A DNA stretch of 64,000 nucleotides from Agapanthus africanus (GCA_030015575.1 JASDDO010000024.1:221236996-221300995), one strand, 5' to 3'; positions 34,483 to 47,614 are shown, numbered from the stretch's first letter. Notes: generated by a model from the sequence alone, not told the origin. Numbers and translations are program-made.

Positions 34483-36698
34483 TGTTGGAGATAGTGCCCT
34501 CAGAGTCAATTATTGGATCACAGGCACGTGATTGCAATGATTGAGGGAGGACCTATCCCGGTAGGACAGTCTTACTCAAGATGATAGTATGCTATCTGGT
34601 TTACCTTTATCATCGTGTACTGCTTTAGGTGACCCGACAGGTCGCTATTGCACATTGATAGAGCCCTAGGATTCATGCTTGACTGCCAGCAGTATGAGGG
34701 CGATCATATAAGTGAGAGCTGGAGTCTACAAGCACATCCTTAATAGGTCCCTAGTCGTGGGAGTTTCGAGACAGGGCATCGATTCTCCAGAGTAGACTAG
34801 TGTATATAGTCGAGACCCCGACGAGGGGCGGTGGCCGGTCTCACAAGCCACTGGTGTCAGTTGGATCACCTAAGATGTATACAGGTGCTCATTGGGTTAT
34901 GAGTACACCGGACAGGACTCGCCGGGAATATGCTAGTTGGTCTTATACCTGACGTCAGATAGCAGTTCCCAGGTGACATGTGTACAGGTTAGTTCATCGA
35001 CCTGGGGATCGTCATTTGTCTCGTGTGAGTTCCCACTGTACTTAGATTACTACCCTACCACGGCTCAAAGGAGTCGTGCAAACAGGTTTTAGTTGGGTAC
35101 AGTCCCGAGCCACATGGAGGTAGTGAGCGGATCTTCAGGGGTTCGTCTCTCCCGGTATTGGGGGTGAGGTCGCGCTGTGTCTAGGAGAGCCATTACACGA
35201 AGACCTTGGCCAAGGCAGGAGATTTACTGGTAGGTATTCCAGTAGTATCTCAGGGTGTTCTGGGCTACACTCCGACACGACTTGTACCGCTTTTGGGGGT
35301 CTGACTTTTACCAACCCCCTAGGCCCGACATGCGATGCTCGTAGACGAACGGACCGGACTGTACGGATATTGTCACTGACAGGCTCAGTAGGGTGTCAGG
35401 ATGAGTTCGCTCATCGACGTCCCTTTTGGTCAATAGCTGGTGGCCCGTCACGTATTGGCTAATACCTCTGACGTGCTAGTGGTTAAATCCACAGCCATAG
35501 TATTGACGAGTCTTTAGAGTCCACCACACTTACAGTTACTCAAGCTTTCGGGCGAAACGCTGTAGAGGCCGTATGGAGATATGGCAGGGTCCGATCAGAT
35601 ACGTGCGGTATTGCACGGATCAGGATCGGACGGTTTTGTACTAGTGGCCGTATAGTTATATGGCAGCGTTCGATCAGATACGTGCGGTATTGCACGGATC
35701 AGGATCGGACGGATATTACTAGCCGGCTTTGGTTTAAGCCGGTCCTAGTTTAGTACAGTGTAGATTTTGTCTCATTGCATTTGTATCCGGACGGAATACA
35801 GATGCGGGTGTGTATGCACAGTATCGGGGTTTTCCTGTAATTTATTACGGGACCAGTTTTCTGGAGTTGCCAGTTTGCATTCCGTTCCGGCCGGTTTTTC
35901 TTTGTTCTTTCCCGGCCGGACTTTTATGATGGAGGGGGTAATTTGCAGTTTTGCAAATTACATTTGGTGGAGGTTTTATTTGTAAGATGATTTTTTATGA
36001 TAACCTTTTTTAGATACCATTCATTTCATGCTTTATTGTGAAAAGATTGGATTTGAGGTTGATGTAAGTTTGATGATGATTATGTCTTGATGTGGTCACC
36101 ACTTGCTTTACCCTACACTCACCTCCCTTCATGCTTCATATTACCTCCTCCACCATTCTCATTTAGATGAGAAGTTTTTCATACTTGAGAGAAAGAAAAA
36201 AGAATGAGAGAGTTCATCTTTGTTATGGGAGGAATTCTTCATCTCCTTCTTCTTCTTGTTTCGGAAAAATGAAAGCACCATTTTTCCTAACCCCATTCCT
36301 CCATCATGGCAACTACAAACCCCAAATGAGACTAGCATGATCTACTACACTTTCTACAGCATATCTTGAGCATGTCGAGTTGCCGGCTTCATGCCCGAGT
36401 TGCCTCGGTATTGAGGCGGGAGCCCGTAAAAGACGCAGGCGATGTGGTGCCCTTTCCGACGAGGAGGAGATGGACGGAGATCCCGCGAGGAGATCGGAGT
36501 GGAGATGAAGACCGGAGGACTCGGATCAGTCGGTACATCTCTAACCTATCTTGTTACTTTGCTAGATTTAGTTTAATGGCACGATCCGGGGTTTAGTGCG
36601 CGGTGGTGCCGGTTTGCTAAGTCCGCAAAATTTAAGTTTATCACCGTTTCCGCGTTTGGCCGTCGGATTGACGGCCGGGGCGCCGCCGTGCACTTACA
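34483..36698 (+). repeat. Nested copia 5' LTR
   Basis: 2,216 bp from tgttggagatag to gcacttaca. Contains a tandem duplication of about 75 bp near 35590-35720 (gatcagatacgtgcggtatt twice) that both LTRs share. Confidence 0.95.
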
Positions 36699-36699
36699 G

Positions 36700-36712
36700 T
36701 GGTATCAGAGCC
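36700..36712 (+). other. Nested copia primer binding site (initiator-Met tRNA)
   Basis: TGGTATCAGAGCC one base after the LTR end. Confidence 0.9.
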
Positions 36713-39700
36713 TCGCCATTAACTTCGTCTAGCTTTCGTTTGATGTGTTTTGCATTTCCGATCGACCAAAATTCCAAAATCCATGTTTTAGTGCACATCA
36801 GTTTTCTGTTAAGATTTTTTGGTGTCTAAAAATTTTTCTGGTGGTCTCAGAGTGATGTGCAGGGATTTCTAAGCACTCTGGAAAATTTCGACACTGTGAT
36901 CTCTCAGAGAGAGCGCGGATCCGCGGCCATAACCCCTATTGGGCCGCGGTTCCGCAGCACCCTAGAGAGATCAGTGGGCCAAAATTTTCCAGTGGGCTTC
37001 AGGGGATAAATTAGGGGTTTTGGAATATTAAAATTGGGCCAATTATTTCTGTGAGTGCTACAGTATTAGTTTGGGGCCCACTTGTTAATTCTTGGTCAAT
37101 CGGAAAATTTTAAACATATTTTTCACAGTATTTACATTATATCTGCGACCGTGAATGTCACTCGATCGGTAAATCCAGTCTAACTGCTATAGCCCGGTTA
37201 GACGGATTTGCGAACGTGACTTTCACGTTGATGTTGTATGTTTATGCTGTGATGTTGCGGATCGGTCGTGGGGGATAGCCTGGATGCAATGCTAGTACTG
37301 TGCTGTTGTATTATGTACATTTGATATTGCGGGGCGAGCGTCCGACTTGTGGACTGCCGTCACTGCCTGATTGTATTATTCTTTTGGGGCACGACCTGGT
37401 TGCGGTCGATGTACCCGTTGTATGTATATTTTACTTTCTGTACTAGGTTGACCCAGGAGGGGTGCCCAAGTTGCCGGATTCCGTGGAGTGCTGGGTGGTC
37501 CATTCATGGAGCTGAAGGGGGCTGCCTCGCTTCAGGTTTTGGCGGGTGACTTGCCGCGCCCGTAGGGGTCTAGGATTTCATTGCACAGGCTATCCACACG
37601 ACCAGGGGAACGTCGGGTTTCAGTAGTGGCTCTATGAAACCCGGGGATCCCAGATATCTGTATTGTTCTGTGATGCTGTACATTTCTGTGATGTTGCATT
37701 TCTTTTCACGCCTTGAGCGAAATATAATATATTGGTATATATATTAGTAGATGTTGTATATGTTTTTCATCCGCGCTAGTCCAGTCCCCGCTCTGTCGTT
37801 AGTAAGCTAACCTAACGGGTGATGACGGGACCCAGTGGCGAATGCGGATGGCATATACGTACGTCAGTATATTTTCGTTCTTTGTGGTGTGATCAATTGA
37901 TGGGACTGCATTGATTCGGATCAATGCAAGTTAAACAAACCTATTCTGATGTTGTTGGAACATTTTTCAAAAAGCTGTTATTGCAAGGACGTTCACTTTT
38001 GTTTTGCATCGTGGTATTCATTGGGAATATCCTGCTCCTCAGTCGACGAGGCAAGGGCCGAGATCCCTTCACCGGGAGTGACCCCTTGGACAGAAGTTTG
38101 CGTCAGGGCATTAACTTCACTATAGCCGATTACTTTTGCTTTGCATCGTGGTATTCAGTTGGAATATCCTGCACCCCATTCTATGGGAAAAGAGCCGAGA
38201 TCCCTTCACCGGGAGTGACCTCTTTAGTAAAGGTTTTCGTCACTATATTTTCTAAAAAGCTATCCGTTCCTTCAACGAGATCAAGTTCATTACGTTAAAG
38301 GTTTTCGCCAGAAACCATTCGTAGCCCTCCGTCGTTTCATATGGGTAGTCAATAGTATTCAAGCTGTGTATGTTGGCCAAAGTCAAGGCACAGTGATTGG
38401 TAGCTATTGGGGTATTCATATGCAGCATAGATAGATGCGTTGGTTTGGGACAGTCGTACTGCCATTTTGGCCAAAGTCAAGGGTATGTACGGGTGGGTTC
38501 AAATTAACCTGGAGAATGACGGGTAGAACTTGACATGTGACTTATGATATGTTGGCCAAAGTCAAGGTCATAAGAGCATGGGGCAGAAATCACATCGGGA
38601 TTTTCAAAAGTACTGAAACTTGCCAGATATGCGCATACCTTCTGGAGTGTGATACCGTGAGCGGATTCCGTCACGTTAGCATGCGATGATAGTTGGATCC
38701 CGATTCCCACTGATGAGTTGGTTTACTCCTCGGGTGACCCCGACTAATTCTTCTTTCAGGTTTGGAGGAGAATTTGAGGTACAGTGGGAGGTTTCCAGAT
38801 TAGATAAATTGGTAACCATTCTGATCTAGGTTAGAGTGCACGCTGAGTGTTTCTTTTCTCTCTCTCTTTGGCAGTGACCTTTGACCCGACCCTAGACTAT
38901 GACTCAGTGACCAAGTTGACCGAACCTACTTAACACTGGCTTTTGGATTGTCAGAGTTGCAGACCTCATTGCCACTCCTACTTTTACCCTTTTCTCCGGG
39001 ACACCCCGTATTACTGCGAACGTCCACTTCCATTGGACAAAACCATCATATGGTTAGATACGAACTCGAAGGAATTTATTCGAGGATGGTTTCCGGTTCT
39101 GGAGAAAACGAATAGGATTATTCAGTTGTCTTTTCTTTTCACCTTCTCTCAGGTTGCGAGTACTCCTTGGTTTAGGAGTAGTACACCTATTACGCAAATT
39201 GGACAGTCTTCTTCCAAACCATAGGCTGGTGCCGGCCGGTAGGGAATGAAGAAAACCAATTAGCCTAAACGGTGTGCAGAAGGTATTAAGATTAAGACAA
39301 AGCAAGGGATTAGTAAGAGGGCAAAGTAAATTGCGACTGCTATTCGCGACCAAACCAAGTATTTCTTCGCCAATCCTAAATCACCTTTGTATTTCTCCAG
39401 GACACTTCGTATCACTACGAAGATCCCATTTTATTGGATAATCCATCGTATGGTTATATACGAACTCGAAAGGAACTTGTTCCAGTTCGGGGATGGATCC
39501 TGGTTCAGGAGAAATAGGAATAAAGTACATTCAGGTGTCTTTTATCTTCACCTTCTCTCGCATTGCGAGTGCTCCTAGGATTAGGACAGTACACCCTTTA
39601 TGCTTCTTGGATAGTCTTCTTCCAAACCATAGGCTGGTGCCGAACGGTAGGGAAGGAAGAAAACCAATTGGCCTAAAGGGGTGTGCAGAAGGTAATGACT

Positions 39701-42159
39701 AAAGACATATAAAGGGATTTGGAGAGGTGGCAAAGAATTATATGGTTATAGTTGTGAATCTGGATAATGGTAGAGGCATTACTAAGAATACCAGGATACC
39801 CCAACGAAACATTTTAATGTTTCAGTTTCACTGTGTACTGTTAATGGAAAACTGATTTCCCGATTAGACACTTACTCCAGGGTATGTATTTACCAGGTAT
39901 GATTCTCACATCTGTATGGTTTTACAGATGATGAGTGGGAGTAAGTTATTGGAAATTGGGTGATCATCCTCATTTTTGAGGAAGTCACCTGGGTTGTTTG
40001 CCAGTCGGCAATTATTTGGTTTTGAATATCCGCGGTTATGCACCAATTTCAAATTGATATATCTGTACGTCTATTTTCATAGAGTGAGATATACCTTTTG
40101 ATATTATGTCGATGACATTTACCTATATCAGTGGATGGTTAGGTAAGGAGCATTAAACAGCGGTGTAATTCTTCTTAACCATAAGTACAGTTTTCAACCT
40201 ACGACACACAGTGAAAGAGTTATTAGACCCAGTGGACTTATACAGAGTATTGTATGTTGTCCAGTGTCCATTAGGACAGAGGGGTTGGTCCTCATACTAT
40301 ATTCTGTTTACTTTTAACTTCTCTAGTTCTTAGACATGTGTTTCGTTGAAACACAGGGTCTAAGTTTTGAGGAGTTATAGGTATTTGAATAGAGTAGAGA
40401 ACCAGGTGTAGCAAGTATCGGGATTCTTCAAAGTGATCGAAGATGTAGATATTTGTGTATGGTATTCAGTTGATAGTAATGATAAAGAGAGATTGCTTCT
40501 CTTTCAGGTTACTCATAATTGGAAGCATTCCTAAGTTGAGTAACGCTGATCGGCCTCCTTCCATTTAGTTGACATGCACTGGAGATAGCTGCTTGATTTG
40601 AATCTGGTTCAATTAAATCAGTGCCTCTGGTTCTATATTGGATATAGTACAGTTCATATCTTAACATTGTTAAGGTACGGGGAGTTGTCCGGCTTATGAT
40701 TAAAACCAGACTCTGGATAACTCAAGGCACGTTTCTGTAATGGCTGTTTGTGGGTTGACCCAGGCTATGACGAGGGTTGACGTTCTACCATCTGGGAGAT
40801 CAATAGAAATATTATTCAAGACTCGCCACAGTTTTATTAAAAATGGATTTTTTTAAAAACAGCAGTGGGAGTATGGTAGAACTGGAAGTGATTCCAGAAC
40901 CGCAAACGATTACTGAAGATTTGATAAGGAACCTGAAGATTCAATCTGATTTGACATTCCATTGGCCACTCCGCAGATAAGGTGGGTAACTTCAGGCACC
41001 CGAGAGGTACTCCGGTAGCCTCAAGGACGGTGACAGGGAAGTTCTTGTTTACCCACACTTGCCATTGTTGTTGTTCCAGGCTGCGAGACCCGGCAGGAGG
41101 ATGAGTATAGCGTCGTTCTAAACTAGTTTTAGAAGTGCACGTCTATATGACTCTGGCAGAGGGTTGTCGTAGTCAGTGGGAGCAGCGGAAGCATTGGTGG
41201 ACATCAGGCTTATGTCTATTTATAGACTAAAGCAGATATAGCGGAGATAGATCATCTATTTCTGATATGACAGTCATAGGTTTGACGTCATCAGAATAGG
41301 GGATGGATCTGTTGAGAAGGTAGTACGAAGTGATATTCCTTTACTACGATCGGTTATACTTTGGTCGTCACACAGTGGTTTCTCCACAAAGGACTTGGAC
41401 ATTATATCAGACATACTGGTTACTAGATCTATGGTTTTAGATCTAGATTTGGGTGGTTTCCTAATCTGGGTACCTTGACAGCATTCTATGAGTATTTAGA
41501 ATGGACGACTCCTGGCATGGTGGTGTACCTGCAGGTAATGGAGTCGCCCTCTCTAAAGGTGTCTTACAGACTAAAGGGGAGAGGGATACGCATGATTGGC
41601 AGATCACTTGCTTAGGCAATTGAGTCAATCATTAGATGTCAAGTACCACACCAGATGTTGTTCTTGCACTAGATGCAATAAGTTGATATTGATCCAATCC
41701 TGGAGGAACAGTCGGGAGGCAGTTATCATTCCAGGCTTCCAAAGTGACATGGACGACAAGGAGGTTGTCAGAGTTTTAGTTTTCCTTCTAACGAGGGGCA
41801 GTATTTTGGACAGGTGGTCCAAGGCAATACTGAGGGAGGCATGGCACAGGATACTGATTAGATTCAGTTGACGATACAGTCTAAGAAGTTTGGATTTGGA
41901 GTTCACTTATGAGCTAGGTCCCATCAGACATCCAGACATTCTAAGACAGGTATTGCTCATTTCGGGAGATGGCTTTCTCCGTGAACTTGAGATATAGAGA
42001 GACATAGAAAGAAACTTCAAGGCGGATCCACTCACTGAGGCTATTCCTCGAACGCAATAGTTTCACAAACGGTTTTTGTGAGACTGACTAGTAGAGGAGT
42101 TGGGTGTTCGGTATCACACGGGCTGTGAGTATGCGACATCGCAATAATTAGCCTTGAGT
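36713..42159 (+). other. Nested copia interior: leader, duplicated blocks, decayed coding relics
   Basis: No open frame above 124 codons and none recognisable except the pol-end relic. Internal duplications are visible: about 110 bp at 37990-38085 and 38130-38220 (ttgcatcgtggtattc, gagatcccttcaccgggag) and about 290 bp at 39010-39275 and 39410-39690 (cttcttccaaaccataggctgg in both). A motif ttggccaaagtcaagg occurs three times (38371, 38467, 38551). A GC-rich double palindrome lies at 36913-36958. Confidence 0.7.
42012..42060 (+). pseudogene. Relic of copia pol C-terminus in the nested element
   Basis: Plus-strand translation gives NFKADPLTEAIPRTQ and then a stop. It corresponds to VDPLTKAIPQTQ at the RNase H end of the surrounding copia element, about 110 bases before the polypurine tract. 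This shows that the non-autonomous element descends from an autonomous copia ancestor. Confidence 0.8.
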
Positions 42160-42172
42160 GCAAGTGGGAGAT
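42160..42172 (+). other. Nested copia polypurine tract
   Basis: gcaagtgggagat directly before the 3' LTR start TGTTGG; identical to the tract of the outer element. Confidence 0.85.
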
Positions 42173-44387
42173 TGTTGGAGATAGTGCCCTCAGAGTCAAT
42201 TATTGGATCACAGGCACGTGATTGCAATGATTGAGGGAGGACCTATCCCGGTAGGACAGTCTTACTCAAGATGATAGTATGCTATCTGGTTTACCTTTAT
42301 CATCGTGTACTGCTTTAGGTGACCTGACAGGTCGCTATTGCACGTTGATAGAGCCCTAGGATTCATGCTTGACTGCCAGCAGTATGAGGGCGATCATATA
42401 AGTGAGAGCTGGAGTCTACAAGCACATCCTTAATAGGTCCCTAGTCGTGGGAGTTTCGAGACAGGGCATCGATTCTCCAGAGTAGACTAGTGTATACAGT
42501 CGAGACCCCGACGAGGGGCGGTGGCCGGTCTCACAAGCCACTGGTGTCAGTTGGATCACCTAAGATGTATACAGGTGCTCATTGGGTTATGAGTACACCG
42601 GACAGGACTCGCCGGGAATATGCTAGTTGGTCTTATACCTGACGTCAGATAGCAGTTCCCAGATGACATGTGTACAGGTTAGTTCATCGACCTGGGGATC
42701 GTCATTTGTCTCGTGTGAGTTCCCACTGTACTTAGATTACTACCCTACCACGGCTCAAAGGAGTCGTGCAAACAGGTTTTAGTTGGGTACAGTCCCGAGC
42801 CACATGGAGGCAGTGAGCGGATCTTCAGGGGTTCGTCTCTCCCGGTATTGGGGGTGAGGTCGCGCTGTGTCTAGGAGAGCCATTACACGAAGACCTTGGC
42901 CAAGGCAGGAGATTTACTGGTAGGTATTCCAGTAGTATCTCAGGGTGTTCTGGGCTACACTCCGACACGACTTGTACCGCTTTTGGGGGTCTGACTTTTA
43001 CCAACCCCCTAGGCCCGACATGCGATGCTCGTAGACGAACGGACCGGACTGTACGGATATTGTCACTGACAGGCTCAGTAGGGTGTCAGGATGAGTTCGC
43101 TCATCGACGTCCCTTTTGGTCAATAGCTGGTGGCCCGTCACGTATTGGCTAATACCTCTGACGTGCTAGTGGTTAAATCCACAGCCATAGTATTGACGAG
43201 TCTTTAGAGTCCACCCACTTACAGTTACTCAAGCTTTCGGGCGAAACGCTGTAGAGGCCGTATGGAGATATGGCAGGGTCCGATCAGATACGTGCGGTAT
43301 TGCACGGATCAGGATCGGACGGTTTTGTACTAGTGGCCGTATAGTTATATGGCAGCGTTCGATCAGATACGTGCGGTATTGCACGGATCAGGATCGGACG
43401 GATATTACTAGCCGGCTTTGGTTTAAGCCGGTCCTAGTTTAGTACAGTGTAGATTTTGTCTCATTGCATTTGTATCCGGACGGAATACAGATGCGGGTGT
43501 GTATGCACAGTATCGGGGTTTTCCTGTAATTTATTACGGGACCAGTTTTCTGGAGTTGCCAGTTTGCATTCCGTTCCGGCCGGTTTTTCTTTGTTCTTTC
43601 CCGGCCGGACTTTTATGATGGAGGGGGTAATTTGCAGTTTTGCAAATTACATTTGGTGGAGGTTTTATTTGTAAGATGATTTTTTATGATAACCTTTTTT
43701 AGATACCATTCATTTCATGCTTTATTGTGAAAAGATTGGATTTGAGGTTGATGTAAGTTTGATGATGATTATGTCTTGATGTGGTCACCACTTGCTTTAC
43801 CCTACACTCACCTCCCTTCATGCTTCATATTACCTCCTCCACCATTCTCATTTAGATGAGAAGTTTTTCATACTTGAGAGAAAGAAAAAAGAATGAGAGA
43901 GTTCATCTTTGTTATGGGAGGAATTCTTCATCTCCTTCTTCTTCTTGTTTCGGAAAAATGAAAGCACCATTTTTCCTAACCCCATTCCTCCATCATGGCA
44001 ACTACAAACCCCAAATGAGACTAGCATGATCTACTACACTTTCTACAGCATATCTTGAGCATGTCGAGTTGCCGGCTTCATGCCCGAGTTGCCTCGGTAT
44101 TGAGGCGGGAGCCCGTAAAAGACGCAGGCGATGTGGTGCCCTTTCCGACGAGGAGGAGATGGACGGAGATCCCGCGAGGAGATCGGAGTGGAGATGAAGA
44201 CCGGAGGACTCGGATCAGTCGGTACATCTCTAACCTATCTTGTTACTTTGCTAGATCTAGTTTAATGGCACGATCCGGGGTTTAGTGCGCGGTGGTGCCG
44301 GTTTGCTAAGTCCGCAAAATTTAAGTTTATCACCGTTTCCGCGTTTGGCCGTCGGATTGACGGTCGGGGCGCCGCCGTGCACTTACA
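42173..44387 (+). repeat. Nested copia 3' LTR
   Basis: 2,215 bp, nearly identical to the 5' LTR. Differences seen include cacgttg/cacattg, tatacag/tatatag, agatgac/aggtgac, ccaccc/ccaccaca and tagatc/tagatt. Confidence 0.95.
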
Positions 44388-44392
44388 GGAAC

Positions 44393-45127
44393 CACCTGAA
44401 GCTCCGTGAGGAACTTTTTCATCCAGACAGCTTCTTTTGCGGCATCGCAAGCAGATATGTACTCCGCTTCCATCGTCGAGTCAGCAACGGTTTCCTGCTT
44501 GGAGCTCTTCCAACAGACCGCCTCTCCATTGAGGGTAAAGATATAACCCGACTTGGACTTGGAGTCATCCTTGTCACTCTGGAAGTTGGAGTCAGCAAAG
44601 GCCCCGATCTGGAGGTCTTTTCCGCCATACACCAAGAACATCTCCTTAGTCCTTCTCAGGTACTTGAGAATGTTCTTTACTGCTATCCAGTGTTTCTCCC
44701 CTTGATTTGACTGATACCGGCTTACAACGCTCAATGCGTATGCTACATCTGGTCTGGTACACAACATCGCATATATTATAAAGCCTACCGTAGATGCGTA
44801 GGGTATAGATGACATGCGAGCTATTTCCAAATCAGTCTTTGGAGACATCTATTTGGAGAGGGTGATTCCGTGATAAGCCGGTAGGTTACCGCGCTTTGAA
44901 TCTTTCATACTGAATCGTTTCAGTATGGTGTCGATATACCTAGACTGCGAAAGTCCCAACATCCTCTTAGGTCTATCATAATAGATCTGGATCCCCAGAA
45001 TGTAGTTGGCATCTCCCAGGTCCTTCATGGAGAACCTCTGTGACAAGAATCTTTTGACCGACTGTAGGGTAGGAATGTCATTTCCTATCAAGAGAATGTC
45101 ATCCACATACAAGACGAGGAATACCAC
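44393..45127 (-). pseudogene. Outer copia RT (C-terminal) and RNase H (N-terminal)
   Basis: The minus-strand frame from 45127 starts in the RT palm with the catalytic FLVLYVDDILLIGND (YVDD) and continues FSMKDLGDANYILGIQI, typical of Ty1/copia. A stop near 44849 separates it from a second stretch in the same frame: YASTVGFIIYAMLCTRPDVAYA, HWIAVKNILKYLRRT, then the RNase H block QIGAFADSNFQSD, GEAVCWKSSKQETVADSTMEAEY and AVWMKKFLTEL. The nested element cuts it at 44392. The frame differs by one from the upstream RT segment (45255-45632), so a frameshift lies between. RT and RNase H would make the cDNA; this copy is defective. Confidence 0.92.
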
Positions 45128-45254
45128 AGTTCTCCCTATAATCTTACTGTATATGCATGGTTCATCTAGATTTTTGATAAAGTCAAATTCTTTGACAGTA
45201 TCATCAAAGCAGATGTTCCAACTCCGCGATACCTACTTTAGTCCATAAATGGAC

Positions 45255-45632
45255 TTAAGCAACTTTACCGCTGCTCCCACTCTGAATGAAACCCTCCGTC
45301 TGATCCATATAGATGCACTCTTCCAAATTACCATTTAGAAAAGCCGTCTTTACGTCTATCTGCCAGATCTCATAATCGTGGAAGGCAACAATGGTAAGAA
45401 GGATCCGAATGGATTTGAGCATAGCCACTGAAGAAAAGGTTTCGTCATAGTCCAAACCAGGTCTTTGATGAAAACCCTTTGCAACAAGTCTAGCTTTATA
45501 GGTTTCAACCTGCCCATCTACACCAATCTTCTTTCTGAAGATCCATTTGCAGCCTGCGGGGTTTACCCCTTCTGGACCAATGTCTAAAGTCCATACTTTG
45601 TTGGTATACATGGACTCCATTTCGGTCCGCAT
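45255..45632 (-). pseudogene. Outer copia RT, N-terminal part
   Basis: 125 codons of the RT fingers and palm: MESMYTNKVWTLD, NPAGCKWIFRKKIGVDGQVE, YKARLVAKGFHQRPGLDYDETFSSVA, then WQIDVKTAFLNGNLEECIYMDQ (the first catalytic Asp is in IDVKTAFLNG). A frameshift after about 45250 puts the YVDD half in another frame. Together with the following segment this is the standard copia RT, broken. Confidence 0.92.
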
Positions 45633-45827
45633 TGCATCCAGCCATTTTACCGAGTCGCCGCTCTTAATAGCTTGCTGGAAGCTAGTAGGCTCATCATTTT
45701 CAATAATGCAATCCTCTCGATCCCCGTCTATGAGAAAACCGTAGTATCTCTCGGGCGGATGAGACTGTCTACTACTCCTGCGGAGTGGCGCTGCGATGTC
45801 CGATTCTTCTGAAACCTCTGGTTCTAC

Positions 45828-46160
45828 CTAGCTTTCAGTAATAGCTTGTGGTTCTGGAATTTCTTCCAGTTCTATTGCGCTCCCACTTATCTGATTTTCT
45901 AAAAATTCAGTTTCCAAGAAGTGGGGATGCTGAGAAACAAAAGCCTTTTGTTCCTCTGCGGAATAGAAAAGATACCCCCTAGAGTTCTTAGGGTATCCCA
46001 CAAACTTACACAGTACTGAGCGTGCCTCGAGCTTGTCCGCATGCTGCTTTTTTACAAAATCTGGACATCCCCATGTCTTAAGATACTTAAGACGGAGTTT
46101 CTTCCTACTCCACATCTGATATGGTGAGGTAGGCACAGTCTTGGTTGGAACCTTGTTCAA
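45828..46160 (-). pseudogene. Outer copia integrase, C-terminal part
   Basis: Reads TSPYQMWSRKKLRLKYLKTWGC and FVKKQHADKLEARSVLCKFVGYPKNSRGYLFY, the conserved tail of copia integrases (usually KLDPRSxKCxFVGYPxxTxGYxFY). It is in the same frame as the 46368-47525 segment, but stops separate them; about 200 bases between are degenerate (related protein features are visible around 46165-46330). Confidence 0.88.
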
Positions 46161-46367
46161 AAGATATGCAGCTGTTTCTAGTGCATAACCCTAGAAAGAT
46201 CGCGGTAACTCAGCCTTACTCATCATGGAGCGAACCATATCCAATAGGGTTCGATTCCGCCTTTCCGATACACCATTGTGTTGTGGTGTGTATGGAGGAG
46301 TAAGCTGAGAGAGAATTCCATTCTTTTTTAAGTAGCCTAGGAACTCGGTGCTCAAGTATTCACCACC

Positions 46368-47525
46368 TCAATCAGATCTCAGTGTCTTGATACTTTTGCC
46401 TGTTTGTTTTTCCACTTCATTCTTGTATTCTTGGAATTTCTCAAAGGCCTCGGATTTATGCTTCATCAAGAAGATATGTTCATACCAAGAGAAATCATCC
46501 GTAAAAGTAATGAAATAGGAATAACTACCCCGCGCATGTGTAGACATTGGACAACAGACATCATTGTGTATGAGTCCCAAGAGTTCGCTCGCCCTCACCC
46601 CGTGTCCAGTAAACGGAGTCTTTGTTATCTTTCCCATGAGACAAGATTCACAAGTAGCATAAGACTGATATTCGAACGGATTCAAATATTTCTCTCTATG
46701 TAACTTTGTCAATCGTGTTTCATTGATGTGACCCAGTCTACAATGCCATAAGAAAGCCTGATTTAATTCCGGAGACTTTCTTTTAAGTGTGTTCTGGACA
46801 CTGAAAACCTGAGCTTGATTTAGTACGTATATACCGTTATCTAATGTACCTGACCCAATCAGAACATGATTAAGGTGAATGTGGATCACATCGCTTACAA
46901 ATGTAAAATCATATCCTTCCTTAGAAAGTAAGGATACAGATATGATATTACAAGCCATATTAGGTACATACAAACAGTTGCGTAGAATCAATATCTGCAC
47001 ACTTGTCAATCCTAGATGATATTCCCCTACGGATTCAGCGTCCACGCTCATTCCATTCGCAACTCTGAGAGTTATATCACCTAACCTGATAACTCTATAG
47101 TTTCTCAAAACCTGTAATGAATTACATATATGAGATCCTGATCCGGTATCTAGTACCCAGGAATTAGGGTTAATTGATATGCATTTTTCTATTACAAACA
47201 CACCCGAAACCGAAGACACAACATGCTTCGAATCCTGGCTACTGGCTTTGCATGCCCTGCAATCCCTCTGCCAATGTCCTTTCCCGTAACAATAGGGACG
47301 TCCCTCTTTCCCTATATCTTGTCCCGAAACTTTTGCCCTTCCCTTTCCTTCGATCTCCCTGGTTTCCTTCAGGGTGCAAGTAGATGGTAGAGACTGTAGA
47401 AACAAGTCAGCATATGACCTGTTTTCCAACGTGGTCTTCAGGTCCGTGAGCTGATCAATACAGCTAGTCACTGTAAGGACGTTGTCCCCTACAAATGACC
47501 CGACAGCCAACCTCGCTTGAAGCAA
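46368..47525 (-). pseudogene. Outer copia gag C-terminus, protease and integrase N-terminus
   Basis: 385 codons open without interruption. Residues 1-60 are gag (LQARLAVGSFVGDNVL). At 75-90 is a nucleocapsid knuckle reduced to YCYGKGHWQRDC (the first Cys is missing). At 118-130 is the protease active site WVLDTGSGSHIC, followed by NCLYVPNMACNIISVSLL. At 265-310 is the integrase zinc finger (LWHCRLGHINETR and CESCLMGK). Then come the start of the integrase core (LIHNDVCCPM, YFITFTDDFSWYEHIF) and KSIKTLRSD. The order gag-protease-integrase-RT-RNase H defines Ty1/copia. The segment ends at a stop before the second core acidic motif. Confidence 0.93.
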
Positions 47526-47614
47526 TTTCTTCGAGGTCTCATATCTTGCGATACGAGATTGTTCTCTATATAAATCTTTGTTATGGAGGAAGAAGCTAAG
47601 TCCATCTTCTCGTG

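Larger units (their letters stand above)
34483..44387 (+). mobile_element. Young non-autonomous copia element, 9.9 kb
   Basis: The LTRs are 34483-36698 and 42173-44387. The TSD ggaac (34478-34482 and 44388-44392) is perfect. The primer site is at 36700-36712 and the polypurine tract at 42160-42172. By eye the LTRs differ at only about 8 of 2,215 positions. The 5.5-kb interior has no intact gag or pol. Its leader resembles that of the surrounding element (ctagtcca..cccgctctgtcgttag; the repeated gtcaagg motifs), and a pol-end relic remains at 42012-42060. It therefore probably moved with proteins supplied by a relative. Confidence 0.95.

Noticed and set aside
36366..36829. Open frames of 76-77 codons repeated in both nested copia LTRs (also 44055-44710)
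   Set aside because: They duplicate because the LTRs duplicate; no recognisable protein and different frame lengths in the two copies.
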